Notes under the pieces: generated by a model
What the model saw: only the letters and a program-made list of their open reading frames with translations
Told to the model about the DNA's origin: nothing
Database searches by the model: none
From: Symbiodinium natans
Taxonomy: Eukaryota > Sar > Dinophyceae > Suessiales > Symbiodiniaceae
Length of the DNA: 64,000 bases
Direction of reading: 5' to 3'
Assembly: GCA_905221605.1 (NCBI GenBank)
Contig: CAJNDS010002099.1
Location: forward strand, 216,001-280,000
Program-made: the position numbers and the translations under genes
Shown here: one piece after another, positions 20,191 to 29,699 of the stretch
Position numbering within the stretch: position 1 is the first letter of the stretch
Layout of the letters: every line of letters starts with the position of its first letter

Positions 20191-20850
20191 TCGCCGGTAA
20201 CGGGGCTTGTAACGGGGCTTGTAACGGAAACTGTAACGGAAAGGAGCGGAGCTGCAACGGACTTGTCGCGAGGCTGTAACGGAGTCGTATCGGAAGGCTG
20301 CAACGGAGCGCTACCGGCTGCAGCGATGCTGTAACGGAAGCTGTAACGGAGCCGTAGCAGAAGCAGCAACTTGATAACGGACCTGTAACGGAGCTGTACA
20401 ACTGAGCTGTAACGGGAGCTGTGGCGGAGCTGTAACGGAGCTGTATAACTGAGCTGTAACGGAAGCTGTAACGGAAGCTGTAACGGAGCTGCAGCGGAGG
20501 TGCATCGGAGCTGTAATGGAGCTGTAACGGAGCTGTCACGGAAACTGTAACAGAAGCTGTGACGGAGCTGTAACGGACGTGCAACGGAGCTGTAGCGGAG
20601 CTGTAACGGAAGCTGTAACGGAGCTGTAACGGAGGTGCAAGGGAGCTGTAACGGAGCTGTAATGGAGGTGCATCGGAGCTGTAACGGAGCTGCAACGGAA
20701 CTGTAACGGAAGCTGTAACGGAACTGTAACGGAAGCTGTAACGGAGGTGCAACAGAGTTGTAACGGAGCTCTAGTGGAAGCTGCAACGGAGGTGCAACGG
20801 AGCTGTAACGGAACTGTAGCAGTTGCTGTAACGGAGCTGTAACGGAGGGC
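20190..20850 (-). repeat. 11/12-bp CGGAGCTGTAA minisatellite
   Basis: About 55-60 degenerate units, 11 bp (AACGGAGCTGT, AACGGAGGTGC) or 12 bp (AACGGAAGCTGT). The unit complement lacks stops, so minus frames stay open for up to 258 codons (Leu/Gln/Tyr/Ser/Val/Thr-rich repeats). I treat the ORFs as by-products. A translated repeat protein is not excluded. Confidence 0.9.
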
Positions 20851-20967
20851 CCACGGTGGGTAGCGCAAATCCCATAGTACATGATGGTAGAGCCCACCCC
20901 CAAGTTTAGGGTTAAGGGATATCCCTAAGTTTCGACGAAGAGCCGGCGCCGCCAGCCCTACCTGGAG

Positions 20968-22117
20968 ATTAGGGTTTAGGGTTTAGGGCTTAGGGTTTAG
21001 GGTCTTTTCAAACCCTGAATATTTCAGAGCTTCCCAAAGCAGGGCTTCTCAAAATGAGGATACCCATTCATATTCTTTTTTTTTTTTTTGGGGGGGGGGT
21101 TCCTGTTGCAAGGGTTACAACTTTTTTTTTTTGCGGGGGGGGGGTATATCATATTTCCTACCACAGGTTACAGAGTTTCGAGTTGACGCGCTCCAGGCCT
21201 CCTTGAGTAGGCCCTCGAAGCCTCAAAACCCTCTCAGAAAGCCCTCTCTACGCCCTAAGCCCTAAGACCCTAAACCCTTAAACCCTGAGTCCTAAACCCT
21301 GAATCTAAGCCCGAATAGTAGGGAACCCATGAGGTTTCGGGGGCTTCGGGTTCCGGAGTTTGGGGGGGTTAGGGGTTACGGGTTAGGGTTTAGGGTTTAG
21401 GGTTTAGAGTTTAGGGCTTTTAGGGTTTAGGGTTTAGGTTTAGGGTTTAGGGTTTAGGGTGTGGGTTTAGGGTTTAGGGTTTAGGGTTTAGGGTTTAGGG
21501 TTTAGGGTTTAGGGTTTAGGGTTTAGGGTTTAGGGTTTAGGGTTTAGGGTTTAGGGTTTAGGGTTTAGGGTTTAGGGTTTAGGGTTGGGGTTTAGAACCC
21601 ATGAGAACCCTAGAGCCGGCCTCTGACCGCGCCAGGCGAATGCCCCCCTCCAGGGCCGGGCCTTCTCACCAGGGGTTCAGGGCTCAGGGTGTAGGGTTTA
21701 GGGTTTGGGGTTTAGGGTTTAGGGTTTGGGGTTTGCGGTTTGGGGTTTAAGGTTTAGGGTTTAGGGTTTGGGGAAACTTAGGGTTTAGGGAGTTTCGGTT
21801 TGGGGTAGGAGTTTAGCATGGCTTCGGATGTAAGGTCTCGGGTCTAGCAAGCGGGCATGGGGGTGAGGGTTGAGCTCAGTGCCAGGGTTTTCTTTAGGAT
21901 TCAGGATATTTTCTGGCGGCTTAGAGTTCACCTACCATGTGCTCATGTGCGGGAACCTTTCTCAATAGTGAATCCCTTGCAAAAGGACCCCTAAACCACT
22001 CACAAATGGGGGTTTACGAAAACAGGGGACCCCATATGTAGACCCGCAAATGGGAGGATTCCTTTATAATGGGGACCCCAATAAGGTGCCCCCTACTTCG
22101 GAAACCCGCAAACAGGT
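20968..22117. other. Mosaic dominated by TTTAGGG arrays
   Basis: Includes TTTAGGG arrays at 20968-21005, about 21375-21600 (longest clean run 21465-21590) and 21690-21780, paired poly-T/poly-G tracts at 21070-21145 (family A-like end), and a TIR-like block at 22000-22125 with GGGGACCCC words. Confidence 0.75.
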
Positions 22118-22214
22118 AGCCCTAAACCCTAAACCCTAAACCCTAAACCCTAAACCCTAAACCCTAAACCCTAAACCCTAAACCCTAAACCCTAAACCCT
22201 AAACCCTAAACCCT
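22118..22214 (-). repeat. (CCCTAAA)14 array
   Basis: Nearly perfect. Together with the TTTAGGG array at 22312-22420 it frames an open, exon-sized island (22215-22311). Confidence 0.95.
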
Positions 22215-22311
22215 ATTTTCAAAATCCCCGCGGACACAGCAAGGTCCCAGACTGGGCTCGGCGTGGGCCATGTTCAGCTGCTGCCGGCAGGCGACCAAAA
22301 GCTGGCAGCAA
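22215..22311 (-). CDS. Exon-like island, unknown
   Basis: The minus frame is open throughout (reads CCQLLVACRQQLNMAHAE then continues). It is framed by CCCTAAA on the left and TTTAGGG on the right. Unassigned. Confidence 0.25.
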
Positions 22312-22988
22312 GGGTTTAGGGTTCAGGGTTAGGGTTTAGGGTTTAGGGTTTGGGGTTTAGGGTTTAGGGTGTAGGGTTTAGGGTTCAGGGTTTAGCTTTT
22401 AGGGTTTAGGGTTTCGGGAATCAGGGTGCAGGGCCTTTAGGAGTTCAGGCGGTTTCGGATTTAAACAAAATCGCCGACGCGTTCCAAGTTCATGGTCGGC
22501 AGCTTCTCTCTCAAGTTGCACGTGTTGCGAACAAGGCTGGTGGACAGAAGAACACTGCGTAATATAGGGGTCGGAAGAACTACTAATAGTATTATTTTGT
22601 TTTTATGGTCGCTATGTAATTATAGTATCATGACCCCCCCCCCAAAACCTTATTCTAATTTTGAAGGCCCATATGCTATACAAGGGGTATATAAACCCCA
22701 AACCCTAAACCTATAGACACTAAACCCGAAGCCCTGAACCCATCTAAGGGCCCACAGCAAGGGACCATGTACAGGCAAAGTTACACGCCTGACATTTTTT
22801 GACTCTGGAACGTGCTTCTTGCTCCGCTGCTCGCCAAGCCGCTGGGTCAGTCTTTGGAGGGTTAGGGTTTAGGGTTTAGGGTCTGCCGTCCCACCAGCCG
22901 AAATTCTGACTTTCCAGCAACTTTCGCGCTTGGCAGCAGCTGATGCTCAACCCAGCAGCAGATACAGGTTGAGGGCATGATGTAGCGT

Positions 22989-23440
22989 GTGTCTGCCAAG
23001 GTACTACTTACAAGTCATCTCGGCACGCCTCGTGTCTGCATGGCAGCGGTTCAAAATGCGCCCCAGCCCCCTGTCAACGTAAAACGCGCATGCTGGGGTT
23101 CAGACATGTTCAGACTTGGGAATCGAAAGAGCCCGAACGATCTGAGTGAAACTCTCCTGACCAAAATGCACAAAATCGGCTGCCCATGTCGACGCAGTTG
23201 CATTCATGGAAGGGCTTCCGCGGTTCAACGGTGCATGCACGTAACCGCTACTCACCATCAGCATGCCAACCAGATGACGGCAACACAGCAAAGACAGGAA
23301 TATACTAGTAGGAAGCTGAAAAGAGAACGCCGGAAAAGCGGGGCCGACATGGGAACAGCAAAACAAACTCGGTGCTTGGGGCCACAATCGAAAGGAGGAC
23401 CTGCTTTGGGCAGACGTCCTGCCTCGCTCCGCGAGGTAAA
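22989..23440 (+). CDS. Long open frame ending at a family A element, unknown
   Basis: About 150 codons are open on plus, Lys/Arg/His-rich toward the C-terminus (RKLKRERRKSGADMG). There is no ATG at the left edge, so at best an exon. At its right end GCGAG|GTAAAC at 23436 is a good donor immediately before element A4. The antisense frame (23100-23465) is also long, so strand is uncertain. Confidence 0.3.
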
Positions 23441-23549
23441 CTACCCATGGCTTAAGAACCCCCACAAAAAAATCAACATATTCTTCCTTATCAGGGCAAT
23501 CTAGGGATCGTCGTTGTTGATTTCTTGGGGGTTCTTAAGCAAACAGTAG
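23441..23549. mobile_element. TIR element family A, copy A4
   Basis: Ends CTACCCATGGCTTAAGAACC and GGGGGTTCTTAAGCAAACAG. The interior word TTCCTTATCAGGG matches A1-A6. Confidence 0.8.
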
Positions 23550-23634
23550 TAAGTCATCCGGGCTCCACCCGGCGTTGTAGGGAATACCAAACATTGAACG
23601 GAGTCACTCATATGGCGCGTGGGCAAGATCCCAG

Positions 23635-23735
23635 GTTGGGCCTTATATCATCTGAAGAGAAAATATTCCTGAAGATCACCCTCTTTTAAGCCCAATTGGG
23701 GGGGGGGGAAATGATGAACATGTCCCAAGGGCCTC
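23635..23735. mobile_element. TIR element family H, copy H4
   Basis: Starts CCCAG|GTTGGGCCTTA (a donor-like junction) and ends CATGTCCCAAGGGCCTC. Shares the interior CCTCTT..AAGCCCAAT word with other H copies. Confidence 0.7.
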
Positions 23736-23934
23736 CCCTAAACCCTAAACCCTAAACCCCACACCCTGAACCCTAAATCCTAGACCCTCAACCCTAAACC
23801 CTAAACCCAAAACCCAAAACCCTAAACCCTAAACCAAGGAGCTACCGAGGCTCTTAAAAGCAAGCGCGTCTCACAACCAGAACCGCCCGCTCATTGGGCT
23901 GGCCGGCTCACTGTCAGACAAGCATCCACTAAGC

Positions 23935-24152
23935 CTTGGTAGCCCAGATGAGGGTTTAGGGTTTAGGGTTTAGGGTTTAGGGTTTAGGGTTTAGGGTTTA
24001 GGGTTTAGGGTTTAGGGTTTAGGGTTTAGGGTTTAGGGTTTAGGGTTTAGGGTTTAGGGTTTAGGGTTTAGGGTTTAGAGTTTGGCTGGCTACTTTTGTA
24101 AGGGAACCCCGAAACCCAAAAAGGGCAAAAGGGTACCCCTCAGCTACCCAAG
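23935..24152. mobile_element. TIR element family E, copy E2, invaded by a telomeric array
   Basis: Ends CTTGGTAGCCCAG and CAGCTACCCAAG are inverted. The 3' half (CTACTTTTGTAAGGGAACCC) matches E1. The element's left-centre is replaced by about 18 TTTAGGG units (23952-24079), which begin at the ATGAGGGT word that E1 has intact. Confidence 0.75.
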
Positions 24153-24410
24153 AAGCCATGCGGTGGAGGCGCTTTCGGTTCCCTCTGCCTCCTGGCTCAT
24201 TTTCGAGAACCCTTCCAGAGTGAGGGGCAAGTGCATGGAGCTCAGAATGTAGCCCATGGGCGTCGTTGCCGGTGGATCGAGCATGGAATCCTCCGCGTTG
24301 AGCCTCGGTTGTTTTGACACAGACTCCGCAGGAGAAAGGCTCGATTCTCCTTGACCGCTCAACCACAAAACGCCCCTTCGAAAACAAGCTCTCACAACAC
24401 CCCTACCCAA
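24150..24410 (-). CDS. Exon-like ORF upstream of element E2, unknown
   Basis: An 88-codon minus frame (reads NAEDSMLDPPATTPMGYIL, then Ser/Glu-rich) ends only at the TAG inside the E2 end. Read as an intron, CTTGG|GTAGC...CTACCAAG| joins in phase to a further open frame (LSGCLSDSEPASPMSG) at 23934-23880. No family recognised. Confidence 0.4.
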
Positions 24411-24523
24411 AGCCCAAAACCCAAGCCTTCAATTTAGCCCCTGAGCGCCTAAGGCCCAAAAAGCCCCTTAAACCCTAAACCGTAAACCGTATAAACCCTA
24501 AACCCTAAACCCTAAACCCTAAA

Positions 24524-24614
24524 GCAGCCACCGGGGAGCATCGAGACTTTCGGGAGCGCGGCCGGGGCCCGGCGTTCCAGCCCAGGGGGTGGCCGGAAGG
24601 CGAACATGGCCGAG
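24524..24614 (+). CDS. Exon-like island, unknown
   Basis: Open plus frame (AATGEHRDFRERGRGPAF then a few more) between a CCCTAAA array and a donor-like CGAG|GTTGGCC. Unassigned. Confidence 0.35.
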
Positions 24615-24654
24615 GTTGGCCTGGGGTGCTTTTCTAAAAAGGTTCTTAAGGGAG

Positions 24655-25218
24655 GGGGGGTTTAGGGTTTGGGGTTTGGGGTTTAGGGTGTAGGGAGGTT
24701 TAAGGGGGGTATGTAACGCAAGGTTCCAAAATCCCTGACGCTCCCTAAGCTTCCCTAAGGTTCCCCAGGTACAGGGAACAAGGGTTTTAGGGTTAAGGGT
24801 TTAAGAGTCTGGGGATCGGATTCGGGGCTGAACTTAGGGCCATCAGGAAGCCATCCTTTTCTCTATTTATCGCAACATAACCCACCCTAAACCCTACGCC
24901 CTAAACCCTAAACCCTAAACCCTAAGCCCTCAACGCTAAATCCGAAACCCGAAACCCTAGCTTCATCAACGGCAACCCAGTAGCGCCACGTGGTCCGGCT
25001 CTTGGTTGATCGTGGAGGGAGGCCTTGGTCCGATTGTTGTTTCTCATGTTTGATAATTGTTTTTTCACATTTTTTTTTTGGGGGGGGAGTGGCTTGGGGG
25101 GTGCCCTAAACCCGATATCCCAAACCCTAAACCCCAAACCCTAAACCTTAAACCCTAAACCTGGAACCCTAAACCCTAAACCCAATTCCTAAACCCCAAT
25201 TCTTAAAGGCTTTCCCAG
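24655..25218. other. Arrays and spacer, no gene assigned
   Basis: TTTAGGG/TTTGGGG remnants at 24655-24690, CCCTAAA at 24885-24955 and 25100-25190, and a poly-T/poly-G pair near 25070-25090 like family A ends. Confidence 0.5.
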
Positions 25219-25312
25219 GAGCTGCCGAGGCGGGATCTTCCCCGGCTGGCGGCAGCGCTTCTCCGGGCGACGAAGCTCAGCTCCTTGGTGCCCCAGCCGG
25301 CGAGGACGAAAG
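25219..25312 (+). CDS. Exon-like island, unknown
   Basis: Acceptor CTTTCCCAG is followed by two open frames, one Ala/Gly/Ser-rich (AGSSPAGGSASPGDEAQLLG). A TTTGGGG/TTTAGGG array follows. Frame undecided. Confidence 0.3.
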
Positions 25313-25423
25313 GGTTTGGGGTTTGGGGTTTGGGGTTTAGGGTTTAGGGTTTAGGGTTTAGGGTTTAGGGTTTGGCGTTTGGGGTCTAGGGTTTGGGGTT
25401 TAGGGTTTGGGGTTTGCTTTAGT

Positions 25424-25560
25424 ATGGCGCAGATGCTGTGAAGGTTAGGATGCAGAAGAGGATCGAAAGCTTCGTCAGGTGCAAAGAGCAGCCGTGGCCC
25501 GATTGTGGAAGGCCATCTAACACTTTCTCCACCCCATGCCGTCTAAGGCGGCAAGGCCAT
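25424..25560 (+). repeat. Dispersed duplicate segment, copy 1
   Basis: Aligns with 45442-45580 over about 130 bp (shared GCTGTGAAGGTT, CTTCGT.AGGTGC.AAGAGCAGC, GGAGGCCATCTA-like words). A reading such as RKLRQVQRAAVARLWKAI versus RQLREVRRAALARLRRAI is conserved, so this may be a duplicated exon. Confidence 0.6.
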
Positions 25561-25682
25561 CCCAACCTATTCCCTTTGGGGTTTGGGCCCAAACTCAGGT
25601 CAAATGCCTAGCGCAGTGTCCTGGACCGCAGTGGGGTACCCCTCTCCAAAGCAAAACATTTTACGGGGTTTGGGAAAATGAC

Positions 25683-25824
25683 TGGGATGTTCCCCCGTAT
25701 ACTAACAGTCCTTTACAGGGATGATAGTAGGGGGTACTGTAATCCCTATTAAGGACTGCTGGTATAAGGGGGAACATCCCAACCCTAAACCCTAAACCCT
25801 TAGTATATGGGGGGTACATCCCAA
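25683..25824. mobile_element. TIR element family C, copy C1, plus stray end
   Basis: 25683-25782 has ends TGGGATGTTCCCCCGTATAC / TATAAGGGGGAACATCCCAA. Next come two CCCTAAA units, then a second partial end (TATGGGGGGTACATCCCAA) to 25824, as if a telomeric insertion split or duplicated the terminus. Confidence 0.8.
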
Positions 25825-26049
25825 GATAATGATAAGTTTCATAAGGGACCAGGACTGGGCCCGAGGAGCAGGGGGCTCCTTCGAGCTGTGGGTGAACGAC
25901 CTGGCTCGGCTTGCGCCTTTGAAATCACAACTGTCAGGGTTTAGGGTTTAGGGTTTAGGGTTTAGGGTTTAGGGTTTAGGGTTTAGGGTTTAGGGGCTTA
26001 GGCGCCGCCCCTACTGGAGTCTGGGGTTTAGGGTTTAGCTCTTGTTTTC

Positions 26050-26140
26050 TAGGTTGGCCCATGAAACTCTCTGAAAACATATTCCGAAACTCCTACAAAT
26101 ATGATCCTCTTGAATTCTACAAAGAGAAAAGTCTAGATAT
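26050..26140. mobile_element. Family H element, partial copy H6
   Basis: CTAGGTTGGCCCATGAAACTC followed by the family words ATATTCCGAAACTCC and ATATGATCCTCTTGAA. The right end is not clear because it grades into the CCCH exon region. Confidence 0.55.
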
Positions 26141-26438
26141 CAGAGTTTTCTTGCTCAATGAGGTTGTAAAAGCTCATAACCAAAAGGGGGTCACAACAAC
26201 AAAAGGAGTCCGAGGATCTTCCGTGGGCAAACTTGCATGCCTCGCCGTTCTTGCAGACACCTTTCCGCGTGAACTGGTAGCAAAGCTGCGTTCCCACCAG
26301 ATCCGGCTGACTTTTCAACTGTAACTCGGAGTGCGCAAACTTGCAGTCGGCTCCAAGGGTGCACCGATTTGCTTGCCAGTACTTGCACATCCTCGTGAAC
26401 TTGAGGATCTCCCGGGTTTCCATCTGTGCATGGGACAT
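26133..26438 (-). CDS. CCCH zinc-finger protein, single exon or fragment
   Basis: About 101 residues from the first in-frame ATG; an in-frame stop lies just upstream. Two tandem CCCH fingers: CKYWQANRCTLGADCKFAH (C-x7-C-x5-C-x3-H) and CYQFTRKGVCKNGEACKFAH (C-x8-C-x5-C-x3-H). The spacing and the CKFAH ends are diagnostic. CCCH fingers bind RNA and commonly regulate mRNA stability or processing. The tail after the second finger (residue ~78 on) loses protein character and may be intron read-through. So this is probably one exon of a larger gene, or a fragment. Confidence 0.65.
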   Translation of the reverse strand: MSHAQMETREILKFTRMCKYWQANRCTLGADCKFAHSELQLKSQPDLVGTQLCYQFTRKGVCKNGEACKFAHGRSSDSFCCCDPLLVMSFYNLIEQENSDI

Positions 26439-26692
26439 GCCGCACCGAGTTGTGGCTGGCACGCCCTACAGTCGCCGTGTACGATCCTGATTGACCCGGC
26501 ACGCTCAAGGCACGAGCACTCTGCAAGCCACATCTTAAGGCACAGCTACTTGGGTTTCGCGGCTTGGGGGCGGTTGTAACTAACCATGCTGGGTGCGCCT
26601 TAAACCCTAATACACTGTGCACTAAACGGTGGCTAGTCAGTTCGACCCACATAAGAACTAAGACCGAGATATCGACAGAACCCAATCGGCAC

Positions 26693-26711
26693 GCACACAC
26701 ACACACACACA

Positions 26712-26802
<91 letters not shown>

Positions 26803-26885
26803 ACCCACCCACCCACCCACCCACCCACCCACCCACCCACCCACCCACCCACCCACCCACCCACCACGCACGCACGCAGGCAGGC
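26693..26885. repeat. Compound microsatellite (AC)n-(ACCC)n-(GCAC/GCAGG)n
   Basis: About 50 AC dinucleotides, then about 17 CCCA tetramers, then GCAC and AGGC repeats. It generates spurious Thr/His/Pro and Cys/Val ORFs on both strands. Confidence 0.95.
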
Positions 26886-27056
26886 AGGCAGGCCCGCACG
26901 CCCGCACGGGCGCAGAGACACGCAGATACAGCTACATATACAAATACTGTTTTTTACTAATTATAATAATACTAGCAATGCTTCCGAAAATAAACAGGCA
27001 CCATCAACAAAAATATCAAAGACATAAACAAGCAACTAAGCATTTAACCAATGAGG

Positions 27057-27308
27057 TACCTATCTTTTCAGCCTGAGGCAGATGGGATTCGACAAGCTTG
27101 CCTTGAAGCACGACTTGGAGGTTCAGGGTACTTAGCAACCCAATTATAACTGTAGTTATAACCCACATATCAGCCCCTTAAGTACCCCAATAGGGTTACA
27201 ATTGGGTTAGAAGTACAGATATTTTTGGGATACGAAGTACCCTGAACCTCCAAGTAGCTAGCGCGCAGGGCAGGCCTCGAAAAGGTCACGCAGCCGCCAC
27301 AGCCTCGG
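27057..27308. CDS. Two exon-like pieces flanking element B2
   Basis: On plus, TTTTCAG| opens PEADGIRQACLEARLG, donor GGAG|GTTCAG at 27121, acceptor CTCCAAG| at 27254, then VASAQGRPRKGHAAAT in phase. On minus, GCGGCVTFSRPALRASYLE joins across the same element to SCFKASLSNPICLRLKR and a TAG stop (27057-27059). Both readings are splice-compatible, so the element behaves like an intron whichever strand is coding. The neighbouring CCCH exon is minus. No family recognised. Confidence 0.35.
27114..27254. mobile_element. TIR element family B, copy B2
   Basis: 141 bp with perfect inverted ends ACTTGGAGGTTCAGGGTACT / AGTACCCTGAACCTCCAAGT. Best-preserved member of the family. Confidence 0.9.
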
Positions 27309-27368
27309 CCCTAAACCCTAAACCCTAAACCCTAAACCCTAAACCCTAAACCCTAAACCCTAAACCCC
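27308..27368 (-). repeat. (CCCTAAA)8 array
   Basis: Clean array immediately right of the B2 exon pair. Confidence 0.9.
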
Positions 27369-27564
27369 CAGACTTTGGGCTTTGGGGCTTGGTCGGGTAT
27401 AGGGCCTCAGGACCTTCGAGTTGTGGTCCTTCACCTCGCCTCAGCAGCCCGATCGTCTTGATCTATGTTAACTGTAATATATGAGGATTGCCCTCAGAAG
27501 CCTAGTAGGGTTTAGGGTTTAGGGTTCAGGGCTTAGGGTTTAGGGCCAGGGTTTAGGGTTCAGG

Positions 27565-27637
27565 GTTAGGTCCTGAATATGATCCTCTTAAACCCAATAA
27601 GGGAAAATATAAAAAAAGGTCCCAAGGGCCTACCGAG
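27565..27637. mobile_element. Family H element, copy H2 (left end replaced by TTTAGGG units)
   Basis: TATGATCCTCTTAAACCCAA and GGTCCCAAGGGCCTACCGAG match H1/H3. The left end runs into TTTAGGG-like units. On minus the end reads CTCG|GTAGGCCC, donor-like. Confidence 0.65.
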
Positions 27638-27639
27638 CA

Positions 27640-28467
27640 TATGTAGGATGTGAAAAGAATTTCGTGTCGTACATGTATTTTATGCAGCACATGTAACATA
27701 TTTAATATATTCAACATTTGTATGTTCTGTTCAATATATACATATATGAATATGTGTATGTGGTCTCTGGCCCTAGGCCCCCCCCCCCCCCCCCTCTCCA
27801 ACCCCCCCACCCATCAAGGTAGAGCACCCTACCCCCCGCCCCACCACCACCCCTTGCTGCTCAGCCATTTTGTGGCAAGGTTTCCCATTGAGCATGCCCA
27901 CGCGTCCCTCCTCCCTTGACCTTCCTCTTCAGCCCATGGTTTTTGGTTAGATTTTTCCCCTAATGTGGAACATGTTGCTCTTCCCCACTTGCGCCCCTCG
28001 CCCATTGGTTAGATTTACTCCCCTCCCCCCCTCCCCCCCACCCCCCCCTCCTTGTGATACAGTTAGATGGCTTGATGGTTGCCTGCCGCTTCAGGGCACT
28101 TCCACACCACCAGGAGGGCGGGGGGGGGGGCGGAGATTGACACCCGAAAACATGGCTCCACTTACATGTTCCATACCACAGGGAGGGGGGGGGGGTATTG
28201 AATCTAACCAACAACATAGGCGGAAGAGGAAGGGGGCGGGAACCATGGAAGTTGGACGACAATGGTCCACACCACGGCGGCGGGGGGGGGGGGTTGAAAT
28301 CTACCAAAAGCATTGATACCATGGGGGGTGGGGGTGGGAGGGGGAAGGCGGGGGTGGCAGCCCTGCACCACATCTACATATGTGTATATATATGTATGTA
28401 TATATATATATATATACAATTTCTATATTCTGTATTATCTTTATATCGTATATGTATGTATCGAATA
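27640..28467. other. Low-complexity spacer with poly-C/poly-G tracts
   Basis: A TATA/CATATA-rich stretch (27660-27750), a C17 run (27778), C-rich DNA (28015-28050), three CAC(G)3+ triplets with G9-G11 runs (28110-28290) and a TA microsatellite near 28390-28420. ORFs here are compositional. Confidence 0.6.
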
Positions 28468-28594
28468 TGCCCTCAAAGCACGCCGAGGGCCCAGCCCGGA
28501 GCGCGGTCGGAACAGGATCTCAGCCTGCCGGCGGTTTGAGGCCCTGACCGAAAGGTTTTTCAGGCTTGTTCGGCGTGGCGGAGCGAGAATTTAA
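28468..28594 (+). CDS. Exon-like island with stop, Arg-rich
   Basis: The plus frame reads SPERGRNRISACRRFEALTE and then RFFRLVRRGG to TAA at 28592-28594, directly before a TTTAGGG array. Could be a terminal exon. Unassigned. Confidence 0.3.
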
Positions 28595-28776
28595 GGGTTT
28601 AGGGTTTAGGGTTTAGGGTAAGCCCCCAGATGCTAAATTCATCGCAATCCTGCACCTCCCTTGGTGCCGTCGCGAGCATCTTAAGCGTTTGAGCATCGTG
28701 TTCAGGCACATCACTTCGTGAAAACTGAGGCAGGGCCGATCCTTTTGTTTGATCCTATGCACATCTTGTTTTGCAG

Positions 28777-28887
28777 AAGAAAAAGAACGATGACGCAGGT
28801 CCTCCATCACTTGCGGGCGCTTTGCATGATACGAAGCATGCAAGAACACTGCATATGCTGTGGACTCGGGCTCCTCGTGAGAAATAG
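28777..28887 (+). CDS. Exon-like island with strong acceptor, unknown
   Basis: A pyrimidine-rich TCTTGTTTTGCAG acceptor precedes a 36-codon frame (KKKNDDAGPPSLAGALHDTK then continuing) to TAG at 28885-28887. The antisense frame is also open. Confidence 0.3.
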   Translation, partial: KKKNDDAGPPSLAGALHDTKHARTLHMLWTRAPREK

Positions 28888-29229
28888 GGGGCAACCATGT
28901 CTCTACAGCGGCGGGGGCTGAATCTCCTGGAGTTATTTATTACGAATAGCGGCCTTTCTTGAATCTCCGTACTGTCAATGCTTGCGGCTCCCACCCTACA
29001 CCCTAAAACTGGAGCTTCGCGGCGCAGGTCTTCTAAGGGTGCAGAGCCTGACGGTCAAAGTGATCGAACAGCATCGCTGAGTCCTGCGATGTGCATCAGC
29101 CTCTGTACCCAACCCAAAACTGCTCAGTCCAAACCCTAAACCGTGAACCCTAAGCCCTGAAACCCAACGGTTTAGGGTTTAGGGTTTAGGGTTTAGGGTT
29201 TAGAGGGTAACCAACTTGCAACGTTGCAG

Positions 29230-29305
29230 CGACTCCTGCGTCACGCCAGAGAAGCGGCTGATCCGACCTCGCGGCGTGGCCCCAAAACCCTTCGAAAACG
29301 GAAAC
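29230..29305 (+). CDS. Exon-like island, unknown
   Basis: Acceptor ACGTTGCAG, then open RLLRHAREAADPTSRRGPK running into CCGAAAC variant repeats. Unassigned. Confidence 0.25.
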
Positions 29306-29604
29306 CCGAAACCCGAAACCCGAAGCCCTAAACCCGAAACCCGAAACCCTGAACCCCAACCCTCCCAAAAAGACATTCTGCAACACTGCCCTACACCTAC
29401 TGCACACCAGCGGTTGGCTTTTCAGGACTGAGGTTTGCAAGAAGTTTGTTCAACTCCTTCTGAAAAGTTGGGAATTTCGGGTTTAGGGTTGGGTTAGGGT
29501 TTAGGGCTTCACGAGTGTTTAGTTAGGGTCTATAGGGTGCAGGCTACAAAGTCTAAGATTTGTGGCACCCTGTCCCTTCATCCCTCCACCCAATGTGCTC
29601 GTTC

Positions 29605-29680
29605 CTAAACCCTAAACCCTAAACCCTAAACCCTAAACCCTAAACCCTAAACCCTAAACCCTAAACCCTAAACCCTAAAC
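29605..29680 (-). repeat. (CCCTAAA)~11 array
   Basis: Nearly perfect array. Confidence 0.95.
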
Positions 29681-29699
29681 GCCCCCCAAAAGCCGCCAA

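Noticed and set aside
26564-27076. Thr/His/Pro-rich 170-codon ORF and Cys/Val ORFs on minus
   Set aside because: Generated by the (AC)n and (ACCC)n microsatellite.
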